From positions 277,455-341,454 of the forward strand of contig JAGXAM010000001.1 in assembly GCA_019075905.1 (NCBI GenBank): 64,000 nucleotides of DNA. The letters run 5' to 3'. Every line of letters starts with the position of its first letter. Within the stretch, counting starts at the first letter, position 1. The notes under the pieces were generated by a model. That model had not been told where the DNA came from. It did not search any database and saw only the letters and a list, made by a program, of their open reading frames with translations. Of the stretch, positions 9,954-20,982 are shown piece by piece. The position numbers were made by a program, and so were the translations under genes. The DNA is from Hyphomicrobiales bacterium. Its GTDB lineage: Bacteria; Pseudomonadota; Alphaproteobacteria; Rhizobiales; Beijerinckiaceae.

Positions 9954-9968
9954 AATGTAATATACATT
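9954..9968. promoter_or_regulatory. Perfect inverted repeat upstream of the DUF2852 gene
   Basis: AATGTA-ATA-TACATT is a perfect 6-bp inverted repeat with a 3-base spacer, 34 bases before the DUF2852 start codon and in an AT-rich stretch that also lies upstream of the sulfur assimilation operon. The size and position suit a dimeric repressor operator overlapping the promoter. The regulator is unknown; the site is inferred from symmetry only. Confidence 0.35.
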
Positions 9969-10143
9969 AACATTGATGCCTTGCAAGAGGGCGAACCGGC
10001 GGCATGAGGAAAATTTCGCGGCGAAAGCGCGGTTCCGATCTGTGAAAACAGTCCTATTATACATTTTTTTTGTGTTATTTATTTTTAACTAGCATTTATT
10101 TTTGTAATTTGCTATAAAGCTACATCTGAAACGGAGATTACCC

Positions 10144-10425
10144 ATGTCGCAGATCATCAGCGCCAACTGGCTCGCAAATGGCCGGGTCGTTTATCTCACC
10201 AGCGAGGGTGGCTGGAGCCTGGTCAATGTCGATGCGGCGCATTTTGCCGACAAGGCGGCGCTGGCGGCCGGGCTGGATGCGGCGCGTCGCGATGAGGCTG
10301 CCAATCTGGTGCTCGATATTACCCCCGTGACCTTGACGAGCGAAGGCGCCGCGCCGCGCGCCATGACCCTGCGCGATCGCATCCGCCTGCAGGGCCCTAC
10401 CATAAATTACGGCAAAGCCGCCTGA
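10144..10425 (+). CDS. DUF2849 domain protein of the sulfur assimilation operon
   Basis: 93 residues, MSQIISANWLANGRVVYL. It matches the small DUF2849 family that almost always precedes cysI in alphaproteobacteria, often behind a siroheme synthase gene that is absent here. GGAG lies 7 bases before the start. cysI begins 16 bases after its stop. Its function is unknown, but the fixed context implies a role in assimilatory sulfite or nitrite reduction. The roughly 120 bases upstream are unusually AT-rich and probably hold the operon promoter. Confidence 0.85.
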   Translation: MSQIISANWLANGRVVYLTSEGGWSLVNVDAAHFADKAALAAGLDAARRDEAANLVLDITPVTLTSEGAAPRAMTLRDRIRLQGPTINYGKAA

Positions 10426-10441
10426 AGAAAGTCCTCTCCTC

Positions 10442-12086
<1,645 letters not shown>

Positions 12087-12100
<14 letters not shown>

Positions 12101-12821
12101 CGTCACCCTGTTTGGCGATGCCCTCGCCGCCTCGCGGCTGGGCGAACGCTTTGCCATGCTTGACCCGCAGGCGCTGCTGCGCCTTGCCATCGAGCATCTT
12201 TATGCCGGGCGCATTGCTCTCGTCTCGAGTTTTGGCGCGGACAGCGCGGTGTTGCTGCATATGGTGGCGGCGATCGATCGGGCGACGCCGGTGGTGTTCG
12301 TCGATACCAGGCAATTGTTTCCGCAGACGCTGACCTATCGCGATGCGCTGGTGGCGCAGCTCGGGCTCAGCCATGTGATCACCGCCCTGCCCGACGAGCG
12401 TGTCCTCGGCGCCGAAGATCCCGAGAATTTCCTGTGGGCGAGCGATCCCGACCGGTGCTGCGATATTCGCAAAACCGCGCCGCTTGGCCAGGCGCTGCAG
12501 GGCTATGACGCTTGGATCACCGGGCGCAAGCAGTTCCAGAGCGCGACGCGCGCGGCGCTGCCCCTGTTCGAGGCGGAAGGCGAGAGAGTGAAGATCAACC
12601 CGCTGGCCGGCTTCGATGCCACCGCCATCCTCGCCTATATCAAGGCGCATGACCTGCCGCCGCATCCGCTTGTGGCGCAAAATTATCCGTCGATTGGCTG
12701 CCTGCCCTGCACCTCGCCGGTCAAGCCGGGCGAAGACCAGCGCGCCGGGCGCTGGCGCGGGCGTGGCAAGGTCGAATGCGGCATCCACCTTGGTCCCCTC
12801 AGCGCAGGAGCAGACATCTGA
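12087..12821 (+). CDS. cysH: Adenylyl-sulfate (APS) reductase, assimilatory
   Basis: 244 residues. The PP-loop nucleotide motif SSFGADSAVLLH is near residues 47-58. Cys124-Cys125 plus Cys205 and Cys208 form the CC...CxxC pattern that binds a [4Fe-4S] cluster and marks APS rather than PAPS reductases. The C-terminal KVECGIHL motif supplies the catalytic Cys231. It reduces APS to sulfite using thioredoxin or glutathione, feeding the CysI step. It starts inside cysI, and its TGA overlaps the ATG of the DUF934 gene, so the three are translationally coupled. Confidence 0.95.
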
Positions 12822-13309
12822 TGGCCATTTTTACCAAAGGCCAGTTTACCGGCGACGACTGGCATCGCCTCGATGACGCGGACGCCGCGCAGGACCATGC
12901 GCTGCTGACGCTGGCGCAATGGCAGGCGCGGAGCCAGGAATTTGCCGGCCTGACCATCGGCATCCTGCTGGAACCGGGCGTGCGGGTGGAGGATGTTGGC
13001 GACCTCAGCCGCTTCAGCCTGATTGCGCTGGATTTTCCGAAATATACCGATGGCCGCGGCTTTTCGATGGCGCGGCAGCTGCGGGCGCTCGGCTTTGCCG
13101 GCGAGATCCGTGCCGTCGGCAATGTGCTGTTCGACCAGCTGCAACTGATGGCCCGCTGCGGGTTCGACAGCTTTGAAATCACCCATGATGCGACATTACG
13201 GCTGTTGGAAAGCGGTCGGCGGCCGGATATTACAACCTTCTATCAGCCCGGCCTGGGGGCGGAAGCGCCTGCAGGCACGCGTCCCTGGATCAGAAAGCGC
13301 GCAGGTTAG
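12821..13309 (+). CDS. DUF934 domain protein
   Basis: 162 residues from MAIFTKGQFTGDDWHR; the start overlaps the cysH stop as ATGA. The conserved core contains LALDFPKYTDGRGFSMARQLR and the later AVGNVLFDQLQLMARCGFDSFE, both typical of DUF934. The family occurs almost only behind cysH/cysI and is presumed to help sulfite reduction, with no demonstrated activity. The last 20 residues are Gly/Ala-rich and look disordered. Confidence 0.9.
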   Translation: MAIFTKGQFTGDDWHRLDDADAAQDHALLTLAQWQARSQEFAGLTIGILLEPGVRVEDVGDLSRFSLIALDFPKYTDGRGFSMARQLRALGFAGEIRAVGNVLFDQLQLMARCGFDSFEITHDATLRLLESGRRPDITTFYQPGLGAEAPAGTRPWIRKRAG

Positions 13310-13313
13310 GATC

Positions 13314-13655
13314 ATGTCCGAGATTTATCTCAACGTCGTCGATCACAAGGGTGCCGAGCATCGCGTCGAAGCGCTGGAAGGCTGGCGACTGATGGAAATC
13401 ATTCGCGACTGGGGCCTTGGCGTCAAAGCCGAATGCGGCGGCGCCTGCGCCTGCGGCACCTGCCATGTTTATGTCGATCCGGCGTTTTCCGAGCTGTTTC
13501 AGCCGCCATCCGACGAAGAGCTTGATCAGCTCGACGCCCTGCCCGGCGTCACCGCGCAATCACGGCTGGCCTGCCAGTTGCTGATGCGGCCGGAATGTGA
13601 CGGCATGACCGTTCGGCTCGCCCCCGGGTCCGAGGTAGACCAGGTCGCGGCTTGA
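13314..13655 (+). CDS. [2Fe-2S] ferredoxin, adrenodoxin type
   Basis: 113 residues, MSEIYLNVVDHKGAEHRV. Cluster ligands are Cys41, Cys47, Cys50 and Cys87 (CGGACACGTC ... ACQL), the C-x5-C-x2-C-C pattern of adrenodoxin/FdxB-type ferredoxins. It starts 4 bases after the DUF934 stop. As the last gene of a sulfite-reductase operon lacking a CysJ flavoprotein it is a plausible electron donor to CysI. An iron-sulfur assembly role, common for this subfamily, is the alternative. Confidence 0.88.
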   Translation: MSEIYLNVVDHKGAEHRVEALEGWRLMEIIRDWGLGVKAECGGACACGTCHVYVDPAFSELFQPPSDEELDQLDALPGVTAQSRLACQLLMRPECDGMTVRLAPGSEVDQVAA

Positions 13656-13666
13656 GGCACGCGGCC

Positions 13667-14344
13667 TCAGGCCGAGGCGCGCAGCAGCACAGATTCCACC
13701 ACGGCGTAATAATGGCTGGCCGCGGCGGCCAGCACGAAAACATGCCAGATGGCGTTTTGAAACGGCAGGCGCTCGCCGACGTGGAACAGCACGCCGCCGG
13801 TATAAAGCAAGCCGCCGATGATCAGCGGGATCAGCACCTGCGGGGTGGTGAGGTAAAGCTGCGGCGCGATGAAGATCACCGCCATCCAGCCGAGCCCGAG
13901 ATAGAGCATCAGCGAATAGCGGGCGAAGGCGGCTGGCCAAAACAGCCGCATGGCAATGCCGCACAAGGCCCAGCCCCAGATCAGCACCAGCAGCAGGCTG
14001 GCCGCCCAGAAGCTGAAGCCATTGGTGATGAACGGCGTATAAGTGCCGGTGATCATCAGAAAAATGGCTGAATGGTCAAAGCTCTGCAGCACATGGCGAA
14101 AGCGCGTGCCGTAACCGAGATTATAGGCGGCGGAGGCGCCGAACATCGCCAGCATGCCGCCGCAATAGACCAGAAGCTGCAAGACATCGGAATGGCCCCC
14201 AAGCAGCGCCAGCGCAACCAACCCGATGGTGCCGCACAAAGCCGCCGTCAGCCCGACAATGTGGATGATACCGTCGGCTATAAATTCAGCATTGGACTGC
14301 GGTCGCCTGTTGCCCAATGCCACCTGTTGAAATGACATCGCCAT
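13667..14344 (-). CDS. Hemolysin III / PAQR family membrane protein
   Basis: 225 residues from MAMSFQQVALG, with GAGG five bases before the ATG; another ATG two codons later is possible. Seven hydrophobic helices are visible. The family motifs are near the N terminus (ADGIIHIVG), the middle (QSFDHSAIFLMITGTYTPF) and the C terminus (WHVFVLAAAASHYYAV), and they supply the conserved Ser/Asp/His residues of the CREST hydrolase superfamily. Bacterial members (YqfA/TrhA) affect membrane lipid and energy homeostasis; true hemolytic activity is doubtful. It converges with the ferredoxin gene across 11 bases. Confidence 0.9.
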   Translation of the reverse strand: MAMSFQQVALGNRRPQSNAEFIADGIIHIVGLTAALCGTIGLVALALLGGHSDVLQLLVYCGGMLAMFGASAAYNLGYGTRFRHVLQSFDHSAIFLMITGTYTPFITNGFSFWAASLLLVLIWGWALCGIAMRLFWPAAFARYSLMLYLGLGWMAVIFIAPQLYLTTPQVLIPLIIGGLLYTGGVLFHVGERLPFQNAIWHVFVLAAAASHYYAVVESVLLRASA

Positions 14345-14475
14345 TGCTGCCTCGTTTCCAAGACTTTCCGGCAGCAGCGGCGCTTGGCCGTCACTGCCAG
14401 AACCAGGAATCGAAGCTAGCACCGAAATCTCACCTTCCGGTTGAAAAACAGGCTTTACGAATACTTTCGCACGCC

Positions 14476-14847
14476 TCATGAATGCATGCAGCAGCCTTCA
14501 GCAACTTTCCGTGGTGCGCTGCCGGCGCGCAGGCGCCGCGGCGCCACCACAGGCGCTGAGCTGACGGTCTTGTCACCAGTCGAAAGGGCCGCCATCAAAA
14601 TATGGCGCAGGCCGACCAGAATGGGATGATCAGCGCCGTTCATAACCTTGTCGAGCGCTGCCCAGTCTTCACTGTCGGCGTCATCCGCAAAGGAGACCAC
14701 TTCTTGCGCGACAAAGGCCCCGGCCTCCATATCGGCGGCAGCTGCCGCTCTGCGGACACGCGCGGCAAACTCGCCACCGATGCTGGCGAGGGCAGCACCC
14801 GCGACTCTGGCATTCGAGCAGGAATTTATGATATCACCGACGAGCAT
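14476..14847 (-). CDS. Conserved hypothetical protein
   Basis: 123 residues from MLVGDIINSCSNA; this start has a GGGAGA ribosome binding site, while an ATG nine codons upstream has none. The core GGEFAARVRRAAAAADMEAG followed by GAFVAQEVVSFADDA and a later HPILVGLRHILMAAL is reminiscent of a small family found in several Hyphomicrobiales, but I cannot name it. It appears soluble, without signal peptide or membrane helix. It lies in a 600-base interval between the PAQR gene and a divergent sugar kinase gene. Confidence 0.6.
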   Translation of the reverse strand: MLVGDIINSCSNARVAGAALASIGGEFAARVRRAAAAADMEAGAFVAQEVVSFADDADSEDWAALDKVMNGADHPILVGLRHILMAALSTGDKTVSSAPVVAPRRLRAGSAPRKVAEGCCMHS

Positions 14848-14970
14848 GGCAATCTCCCTGATTGCGACTTTCATACTTTAACTGCATCGTGGATAGTCAG
14901 CAATCAAGACACGAACATGACAGCAATGTGTTACTTACAGGGCGATGTCGCAACAAGGTTATTATAAGTA

Positions 14971-15921
14971 ATGAATGATCCAGCCTCCGCTTCTGCCGCC
15001 ACTTTCGACATTCTCGGCTTTGGTGAACCTCTGTTCGAGTTCAACCGCCCGCCGGGCCAGACTCTGTGGCAGGAAGGGATCGGCGGCGATGTCTCCAATG
15101 CGCTGGTGGCGGCGCAGCGCTGCGGGGCGCGTTGTACCATGTTCACGGCGCTGGGCAGCGATGTGTTCGGCCGGGCGATCATGGCGCTTTGGACGCGCGA
15201 AGGCATAGACACGGAGCGGGTGCGCTGGCGCGATGATGCGCCGACGGGAATTTATTTCATCACCCATGGCGAGGGCGGCCATGAATTTACCTACAGGCGC
15301 ACGGGTTCGGCCGCCAGTCAGGTGACCGCTGCCGATCTGCCGGCCGCAAGCATCGGCGCGGCTCGGGTGCTGCATGTATCCGGCATTTCGCAGGCGATTT
15401 CCGCCAATGCCCTCGATGCGGTGCTGGGCGCCATGGCGCAAGCGCGGGCGGCGGGGCGTCTGGTGTCCTATGATCCCAATCTGCGGCTCAAGCTATGGCC
15501 GCTGGCGGCGGCCAGGGATGCGCTGCGGCTCAGTCTGGCGCTTTGCGACATTGCCCTGCCCGGCCTCGACGACATGCGCACCCTGACCGGGCTCGATGAC
15601 CCGCATGACATTGTCGCCCATTGCCTTGATCAGGGTGCCGGCATCGTCGCCCTGACCCTGGGGCGCGATGGCGCGCTGGTGGCAACGCAGGAAGCCTCGC
15701 AGATCATCCCCGCCTTCAAGGTGGCGGCGGTCGATGCCACCGGCGCCGGCGATACATTCGACGGGGCTTTCCTTGCTGAATATCTGCGCAGCAATGATGC
15801 GTTCCGGGCCGGGGCCTTTGCCAATGCCGCTGCCGCCCTCTCGACACAGGGCTTTGGTGCCGTCGCGCCCATGCCGGACTGGGCCGCGGTCAAGGCATTT
15901 CTCGGTGAGGCTGGAACATGA
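14971..15921 (+). CDS. PfkB family sugar kinase, likely 2-dehydro-3-deoxygluconate kinase
   Basis: 316 residues with a ribokinase fold. The N terminus has FDILGFGEPLFEF and GGDVSNALVAAQRCGA (substrate lid and PfkB signature 1). The C terminus has VDATGAGDTFDGAF, whose GAGD motif contains the catalytic aspartate and anion hole. The opening and the YFITHGEGGHEFTYRR stretch resemble KdgK more than fructokinase or adenosine kinase. It would phosphorylate 2-keto-3-deoxygluconate for Entner-Doudoroff-type catabolism. No pathway neighbours are present, so substrate assignment is tentative. Confidence 0.8.
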   Translation: MNDPASASAATFDILGFGEPLFEFNRPPGQTLWQEGIGGDVSNALVAAQRCGARCTMFTALGSDVFGRAIMALWTREGIDTERVRWRDDAPTGIYFITHGEGGHEFTYRRTGSAASQVTAADLPAASIGAARVLHVSGISQAISANALDAVLGAMAQARAAGRLVSYDPNLRLKLWPLAAARDALRLSLALCDIALPGLDDMRTLTGLDDPHDIVAHCLDQGAGIVALTLGRDGALVATQEASQIIPAFKVAAVDATGAGDTFDGAFLAEYLRSNDAFRAGAFANAAAALSTQGFGAVAPMPDWAAVKAFLGEAGT

Positions 15922-16137
15922 GGCTGGCGGCAGCACGGCCATGATCCGCCTATGCCGTCAATCGTCCAGGGCGCGGCAAAGCCTGAACGATTTCGGCGCA
16001 ATGCTTTCAAAAACAACAGATTGGTAAATGATCGAAACGAATTTGTCTTCGTGTCTTTTAGTAGAGTATGAGGACGAACCAGGCTTAGTTCCCGATGATT
16101 GCAGGCAAGCGCCTGCAACACCCCGACAGGATTTCAC

Positions 16138-18783
16138 ATGCGCACCGAAACTGCTGGCGTCATTCGCCTCGCCGATTACCAGAAGCCGGATTATCTGGTT
16201 GATTTCGTCGATCTCGACGTGAACCTGAGCGACAGCGACGCGACGATCACCAGCACCCTGTCGCTGCGGCCCAATCCCGAAGGGCGCGCCGGGGCCCGGC
16301 TGCATCTCGATGGCGATGAACTGCAGGCCGTGGCGATCTGGCTGGATGGTTCCGCGCTTGATCTGTCGACAGGGTTTTGCACGCCGCAGGGGCTGACCCT
16401 GACCGCGCCGCCGCAGCGCCCCTTCACGCTCAAAATCGTCACGAAGCTGCAGCCGGCCCGCAATACCAAATTGATGGGGCTTTATCGCTCCGGCTCGGCC
16501 TTTTGCACGCAATGCGAGGCCGAGGGCTTTCGCCGCATCACCTATTTTCCGGATCGTCCGGACGTGCTGGCGCGCTACCGCACCCGCATCGAGGCCGACA
16601 AGGACACGGCGCCGGTGCTGCTGGGCAATGGCAATTGCACGGCGCAGGGCGATATTGCCGGCACGACCCGGCATTTTGCCATCTGGGAAGATCCGCACCC
16701 CAAGCCCTGCTATCTGTTTGCGCTGGTCGCCGGTCGGCTCGATGGCCTGCATGACAGTTTCACCACCATGTCAGGGCGCAAGGTCGCTCTTGGGATTTAC
16801 GTGGAGCCGGGCAAAAAGGCCGCCACCAGCTACGCCATGGACGCGCTCAAGCGCTCCATGGCCTGGGATGAGACCAGTTTTGGCCGCGAATATGATCTCG
16901 ATGTTTTCAACATCGTCGCTGTGTCGGATTTCAACATGGGGGCGATGGAAAACAAGGGCCTGAACATCTTCAATGACAAGCTGGTTCTGGCCTCGCCGCT
17001 CACCGCCACCGACAGCGATTATGAGCAGATCGAGGCGGTGATTGCCCATGAGTATTTTCATAACTGGACCGGCAACCGGATCACCTGCCGCGACTGGTTC
17101 CAGCTGTGCCTGAAGGAAGGTCTGACGGTCTACCGCGATCAGGAGTTTTCCTCCGACCAACGCTCGCGGGCAGTGCAGCGCATCGCCGATGTCCAGCAAT
17201 TGCGGGCGACCCAGTTTCCCGAGGACAATGGCCCGCTCGCCCATAGCGTGAGGCCGGAATCCTACCGCGAAATCAACAATTTCTACACGGCGACGATTTA
17301 CGAGAAAGGCGCCGAGCTGATCCGCGTGCTGAAGCGGCTGGTCGGGGCCAGGGCTTTTGCCGAGGGCATGGCGCTGTATTTCGCCCGCTGCGATGGCAAG
17401 GCGGTGACGATGGAGGATTTCATCGCCGCCTTTGCGGAGGCCTCGGGGCGCGACCTCAGCCATTTCATGCTCTGGTACAGCCAGGCTGGCACACCGCGCC
17501 TGAAAGTGACGGCGCAGCATGATGTTGCCGCGCAGACGCTGCGCGTCGATATGTGGCAGATCAACCCGCCGACGCCGCAACAGCCTGACAAGGTGCCGCT
17601 GATCCTGCCGGTGACGCTGGCGCTTCTGGATGGCGAAGGCCATGAATTGCCGCTGGTCGCGGACGAGGGCGCGACCCCGGCCGAATGCGCGGCCGGCATG
17701 TTTGAAATGGCGAGCGCGCATCGCAGCATTGTGTTCCAGAACATCGCGGCGCGGCCGGTGCTGTCGGTGCTGCGTGACTTTTCGGCGCCGGTGACGCTGG
17801 AACTCGACGCCAGCGAGGCGGAGCTGGTCCACCAGTTGCAGCATGACCGCGACCCGTTCAACCGCTGGCAGGGGGGGCAGACCATGGCGCTGCGGCAGAT
17901 GGTGGCTGCCTGCGATCCTTCAAGGCCGCCGCAACCGGCCGCGTCATTTGTCGCGGCGCTGGCGGCGCTGATGGACGCGCATGCCGACGATCCGGCCTTT
18001 GTGACGCTGGCCCTGACCTTGCCGACCGAGAGCGATATTGTGCGCGAACTGGGCAAGGATGCCGACCCGGAAGCGATTTTTGGAGCACGCGAGGCTTTGC
18101 GTGCCGCCATGGGTGTCGGCCTTGCCGATCGGCTGCGGGCGATCTGCGGACAGGCTGCGCCGCAGGGCGCCTTCAGCCCGGATGCGGCCTCGGCAGGGCG
18201 GCGCGCCTTGCAGGGCGTGGCCTTGCAGCTGCTTTGTGCCGGATTTGCTGATGAAGGCGCCGCCCTTGCGGTGCAGAAATTCGCCGCCAGCCGCTCCATG
18301 GCGGAACAAATGGCCGCGCTCAGCGCGCTGACGGCGCGTGGGCGGCCCGAGGGCGCTGCGGCGCTGGCGCAGTTTTATGAGCAGCACAAGGCCAATGCTC
18401 TCGTCATCGACAAATGGTTCAGCCTGCAGGCCATGGCAATCCGGCCGCAGACGCTGGAGCATGTGCGCGATCTATCCAGCCATCCGGCCTTTTCATGGAC
18501 CAATCCCAACCGCGTGCGGGCGCTGATCGGCGCCTTTGTCAATGGCAACCAGCGCGGCTTCCATGCCGCCGACGGTTCCGGCTATGAATTCCTCGCCGCC
18601 TGCGTGCTGCGCCTCGATGACGCCAATCCCCAGGTCGCGGCACGGCTGCTTTCAGCCATGCGCAGCTGGAAAATGATGACGCCGCGACACCGTGACCATG
18701 CGTTGCGGGCGCTGAAGACCATTGAAGCAAAGCCAAACCTGTCTGCAGATGTCGGTGATATCGTCACTCGGATGCTTGCTTAA
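16138..18783 (+). CDS. pepN: Aminopeptidase N
   Basis: 881 residues, full length for the M1 family. The exopeptidase motif GAMEN is at residues 268-272. The zinc site is HEYFH (His304, Glu305, His308) with Glu327 as third ligand 19 residues further on, in KEGLTVYRDQEFSSD. It hydrolyses N-terminal amino acids from peptides in the cytoplasm. The start MRTETAGVIRLADYQKP is chosen because PepN similarity begins there; 13 in-frame codons upstream lack it. It stands alone between intergenic regions of about 216 and 177 bases. Confidence 0.97.
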   Translation: MRTETAGVIRLADYQKPDYLVDFVDLDVNLSDSDATITSTLSLRPNPEGRAGARLHLDGDELQAVAIWLDGSALDLSTGFCTPQGLTLTAPPQRPFTLKIVTKLQPARNTKLMGLYRSGSAFCTQCEAEGFRRITYFPDRPDVLARYRTRIEADKDTAPVLLGNGNCTAQGDIAGTTRHFAIWEDPHPKPCYLFALVAGRLDGLHDSFTTMSGRKVALGIYVEPGKKAATSYAMDALKRSMAWDETSFGREYDLDVFNIVAVSDFNMGAMENKGLNIFNDKLVLASPLTATDSDYEQIEAVIAHEYFHNWTGNRITCRDWFQLCLKEGLTVYRDQEFSSDQRSRAVQRIADVQQLRATQFPEDNGPLAHSVRPESYREINNFYTATIYEKGAELIRVLKRLVGARAFAEGMALYFARCDGKAVTMEDFIAAFAEASGRDLSHFMLWYSQAGTPRLKVTAQHDVAAQTLRVDMWQINPPTPQQPDKVPLILPVTLALLDGEGHELPLVADEGATPAECAAGMFEMASAHRSIVFQNIAARPVLSVLRDFSAPVTLELDASEAELVHQLQHDRDPFNRWQGGQTMALRQMVAACDPSRPPQPAASFVAALAALMDAHADDPAFVTLALTLPTESDIVRELGKDADPEAIFGAREALRAAMGVGLADRLRAICGQAAPQGAFSPDAASAGRRALQGVALQLLCAGFADEGAALAVQKFAASRSMAEQMAALSALTARGRPEGAAALAQFYEQHKANALVIDKWFSLQAMAIRPQTLEHVRDLSSHPAFSWTNPNRVRALIGAFVNGNQRGFHAADGSGYEFLAACVLRLDDANPQVAARLLSAMRSWKMMTPRHRDHALRALKTIEAKPNLSADVGDIVTRMLA

Positions 18784-18960
18784 GACATTGTTCATGATTT
18801 GATTCTGTTTCATCGCACAAGAACAAAAAAATTAATAAAAACTTACATTTTTTTCATAACACCCACTGGACAAATGCCGCAAATCAGATTCTTATCGGAA
18901 TTGAGTCTGAAATAAAGCGGCACTTTGGTTCAGATTTCAGCATATTTATGGGGTTATACC

Positions 18961-20979
18961 ATGGCACGCGCAAACGTGAACGGCGCAGCTTTGCGTCGAG
19001 AAGGGCGTTCGCATGCGTTGAATGTGACAAAAGTATTGAAAGGTCTGGGACATTGGCAGACCGCGCTTTCGGGCCAATATGTTTATATCTGCGCAGCGGT
19101 CGTAAGTCTCTATATTTTCGCCTATATTTATAGTACATGGGTGCAGGTTAGCAGTTTCAGGCCTTCAGGCTCCGGACAGATCAATTCCGCTTCAAGCCTT
19201 GCTGCGCGTTTTTCTGAGCGCAATGCGATTCACCTGGTTCTGGTCAACGGCACGGCGATTTTTGTGATTGGCGTCCTGGCATTGCTGCTGATGCGCGAAA
19301 TCATGCTCAACCAGGGTGCCGCCCTGTTTCATAAAAAGCAACTGGCGCGCATCGAGCGCGTGCTGGCACGCGGCCATGCGGCGCTGATCGACTGGAATGT
19401 CACCGAGGCACGGCTGACGATCTCGGCTTCGCTCGGCAAATTTCTGGGCAATGCAACCCTGCAACCGATGATGACATCGGCGGCGCTGCTGGCGCAAATT
19501 CATCCCGATGATGCCCTGGCGCTGAACCTCGTCATGCCCAAAACCGGGCAACGCGGCAGTTTTGACCATCTGATGCGGCTGCGCGACGGCGCCGGCGACT
19601 GGCGCTGGTTTCGCCTGCGCGCTGATGTCGTGACGGATGCGACTACCGGCGGCACCCATCTTATCGGCATTATCATGGATATGAGCGAGCAATTGCAATT
19701 GCTCAAGCAGAGTGACACGGCCACGAGCCGGCTGGCCGATGCCATCGAGGCGATATCGGAGGCCTTCGTGCTGTGGAACCAGGAAAATTGCCTGGTGACC
19801 TGCAACAGCAAATACCGGGCGCTGCATGGATTGAGCCTCGAAGATGCGGCGCCCGGCACGCCCTATGCCGAGATCCGCGCCCGCGCCAGCCTGCCGGAGG
19901 TCGAGGCCAGTACCAGACTTGACCATGCCGGCCATGCGCACAGCCGGTCCTGCATTGCCGAACTGAAAGGCGGGCGCTGGTTGCAGATCAACGAACGGCG
20001 CACCGCCGATGGTGGCTATGTCTCTGTCGGTGTTGATATTACCGCGCTGAAACAGAACGAGGCCAAGCTGTTGCAATCGGAGCGCCAGCTCACCGCAACG
20101 GTGGCAGACTTGCGGCGCTCGCGCCAGCATCTCGAAATGCAGGCGCAGCAGCTGGCCGATCTAGCCGAGCGCTATCTTGAACAGAAAGCCGAGGCCGAGA
20201 GCGCCAATCTCGCCAAATCCGAGTTCCTGGCCAATATGAGCCACGAGTTGCGCACGCCCTTGACCAGCATCATCGGCTTTTCGGAAATGATGCAGCATCA
20301 AATCCACGGGCCGCTCGGCTCGGGCTATTATCATGGCTATTGCACCGATATCGTCTCGGGCGGGCGGCGGCTGCTGACGATGATTTCCGACATTCTGGAT
20401 ATGGCCAATCTGGAATCAGGCGCGATCCATATCCGCCCGGTGCCACTTGATGCGACGCCAATCATCACTGCGGTGGCCGCCGAACTGGGGCCGATGGCTG
20501 ATGACAAGGGCATCACCATGCAAATCCAGAATGCGGCCGACATTGACCTGGTCGCCGATGCCGACGCCTTGCGCAAAATCCTTTGTGCGCTGCTGCGCAA
20601 TGCCATCAAATTCACGCCCGAGCACGGGCTGGTGCGGCTCTCCGCCCAGCGCCGCGACAAGGATGTGGTGTTTGAGATCGAGGATACCGGCCCGGGAATT
20701 GGCGCGGCGACCCTGACCGCCATGGGGCATCCCTTCGCCGCCCATGGGCCAGTCATGGCCGATGGCATGAAAGGCTCCGGCCTCGGCCTGGCCATTGCCC
20801 GGGCGCTGGTTGATCTGCATCGCGGCAATATCCGCGTGCAATCCACCGAGGGCGTCGGCACCCTGATCAAGGTGTATATGCCGGTCGCCCCGTCATCGGG
20901 CGCCAGCCGCGTGACCGCGCGTCCGCGGGTCATCGCACGGCAGGACGCCGGGGCCGCGGTCGGCAAATATCTCAATTAG
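18961..20979 (+). CDS. PAS-domain sensor histidine kinase, PleC/PdhS-like
   Basis: 672 residues. Membrane helices span about 42-58 and 93-112. Two PAS-like regions follow near 135-245 and 255-365, then a coiled coil to 415. The HisKA box FLANMSHELRTPL places the phospho-acceptor at His428. The following GFSEMMQHQIHGPLGSGYY stretch matches the signature of the PleC/PdhS/DivJ-type kinases of alphaproteobacteria that feed the DivK-CtrA network. ATPase motifs (N-box RNAIKFTPE, GPGIG, GSGLGL) are complete. No receiver gene is adjacent on this strand, as is usual for such orphan kinases. DivK as partner is inference. Confidence 0.8.
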   Translation: MARANVNGAALRREGRSHALNVTKVLKGLGHWQTALSGQYVYICAAVVSLYIFAYIYSTWVQVSSFRPSGSGQINSASSLAARFSERNAIHLVLVNGTAIFVIGVLALLLMREIMLNQGAALFHKKQLARIERVLARGHAALIDWNVTEARLTISASLGKFLGNATLQPMMTSAALLAQIHPDDALALNLVMPKTGQRGSFDHLMRLRDGAGDWRWFRLRADVVTDATTGGTHLIGIIMDMSEQLQLLKQSDTATSRLADAIEAISEAFVLWNQENCLVTCNSKYRALHGLSLEDAAPGTPYAEIRARASLPEVEASTRLDHAGHAHSRSCIAELKGGRWLQINERRTADGGYVSVGVDITALKQNEAKLLQSERQLTATVADLRRSRQHLEMQAQQLADLAERYLEQKAEAESANLAKSEFLANMSHELRTPLTSIIGFSEMMQHQIHGPLGSGYYHGYCTDIVSGGRRLLTMISDILDMANLESGAIHIRPVPLDATPIITAVAAELGPMADDKGITMQIQNAADIDLVADADALRKILCALLRNAIKFTPEHGLVRLSAQRRDKDVVFEIEDTGPGIGAATLTAMGHPFAAHGPVMADGMKGSGLGLAIARALVDLHRGNIRVQSTEGVGTLIKVYMPVAPSSGASRVTARPRVIARQDAGAAVGKYLN

Positions 20980-20982
20980 AGC

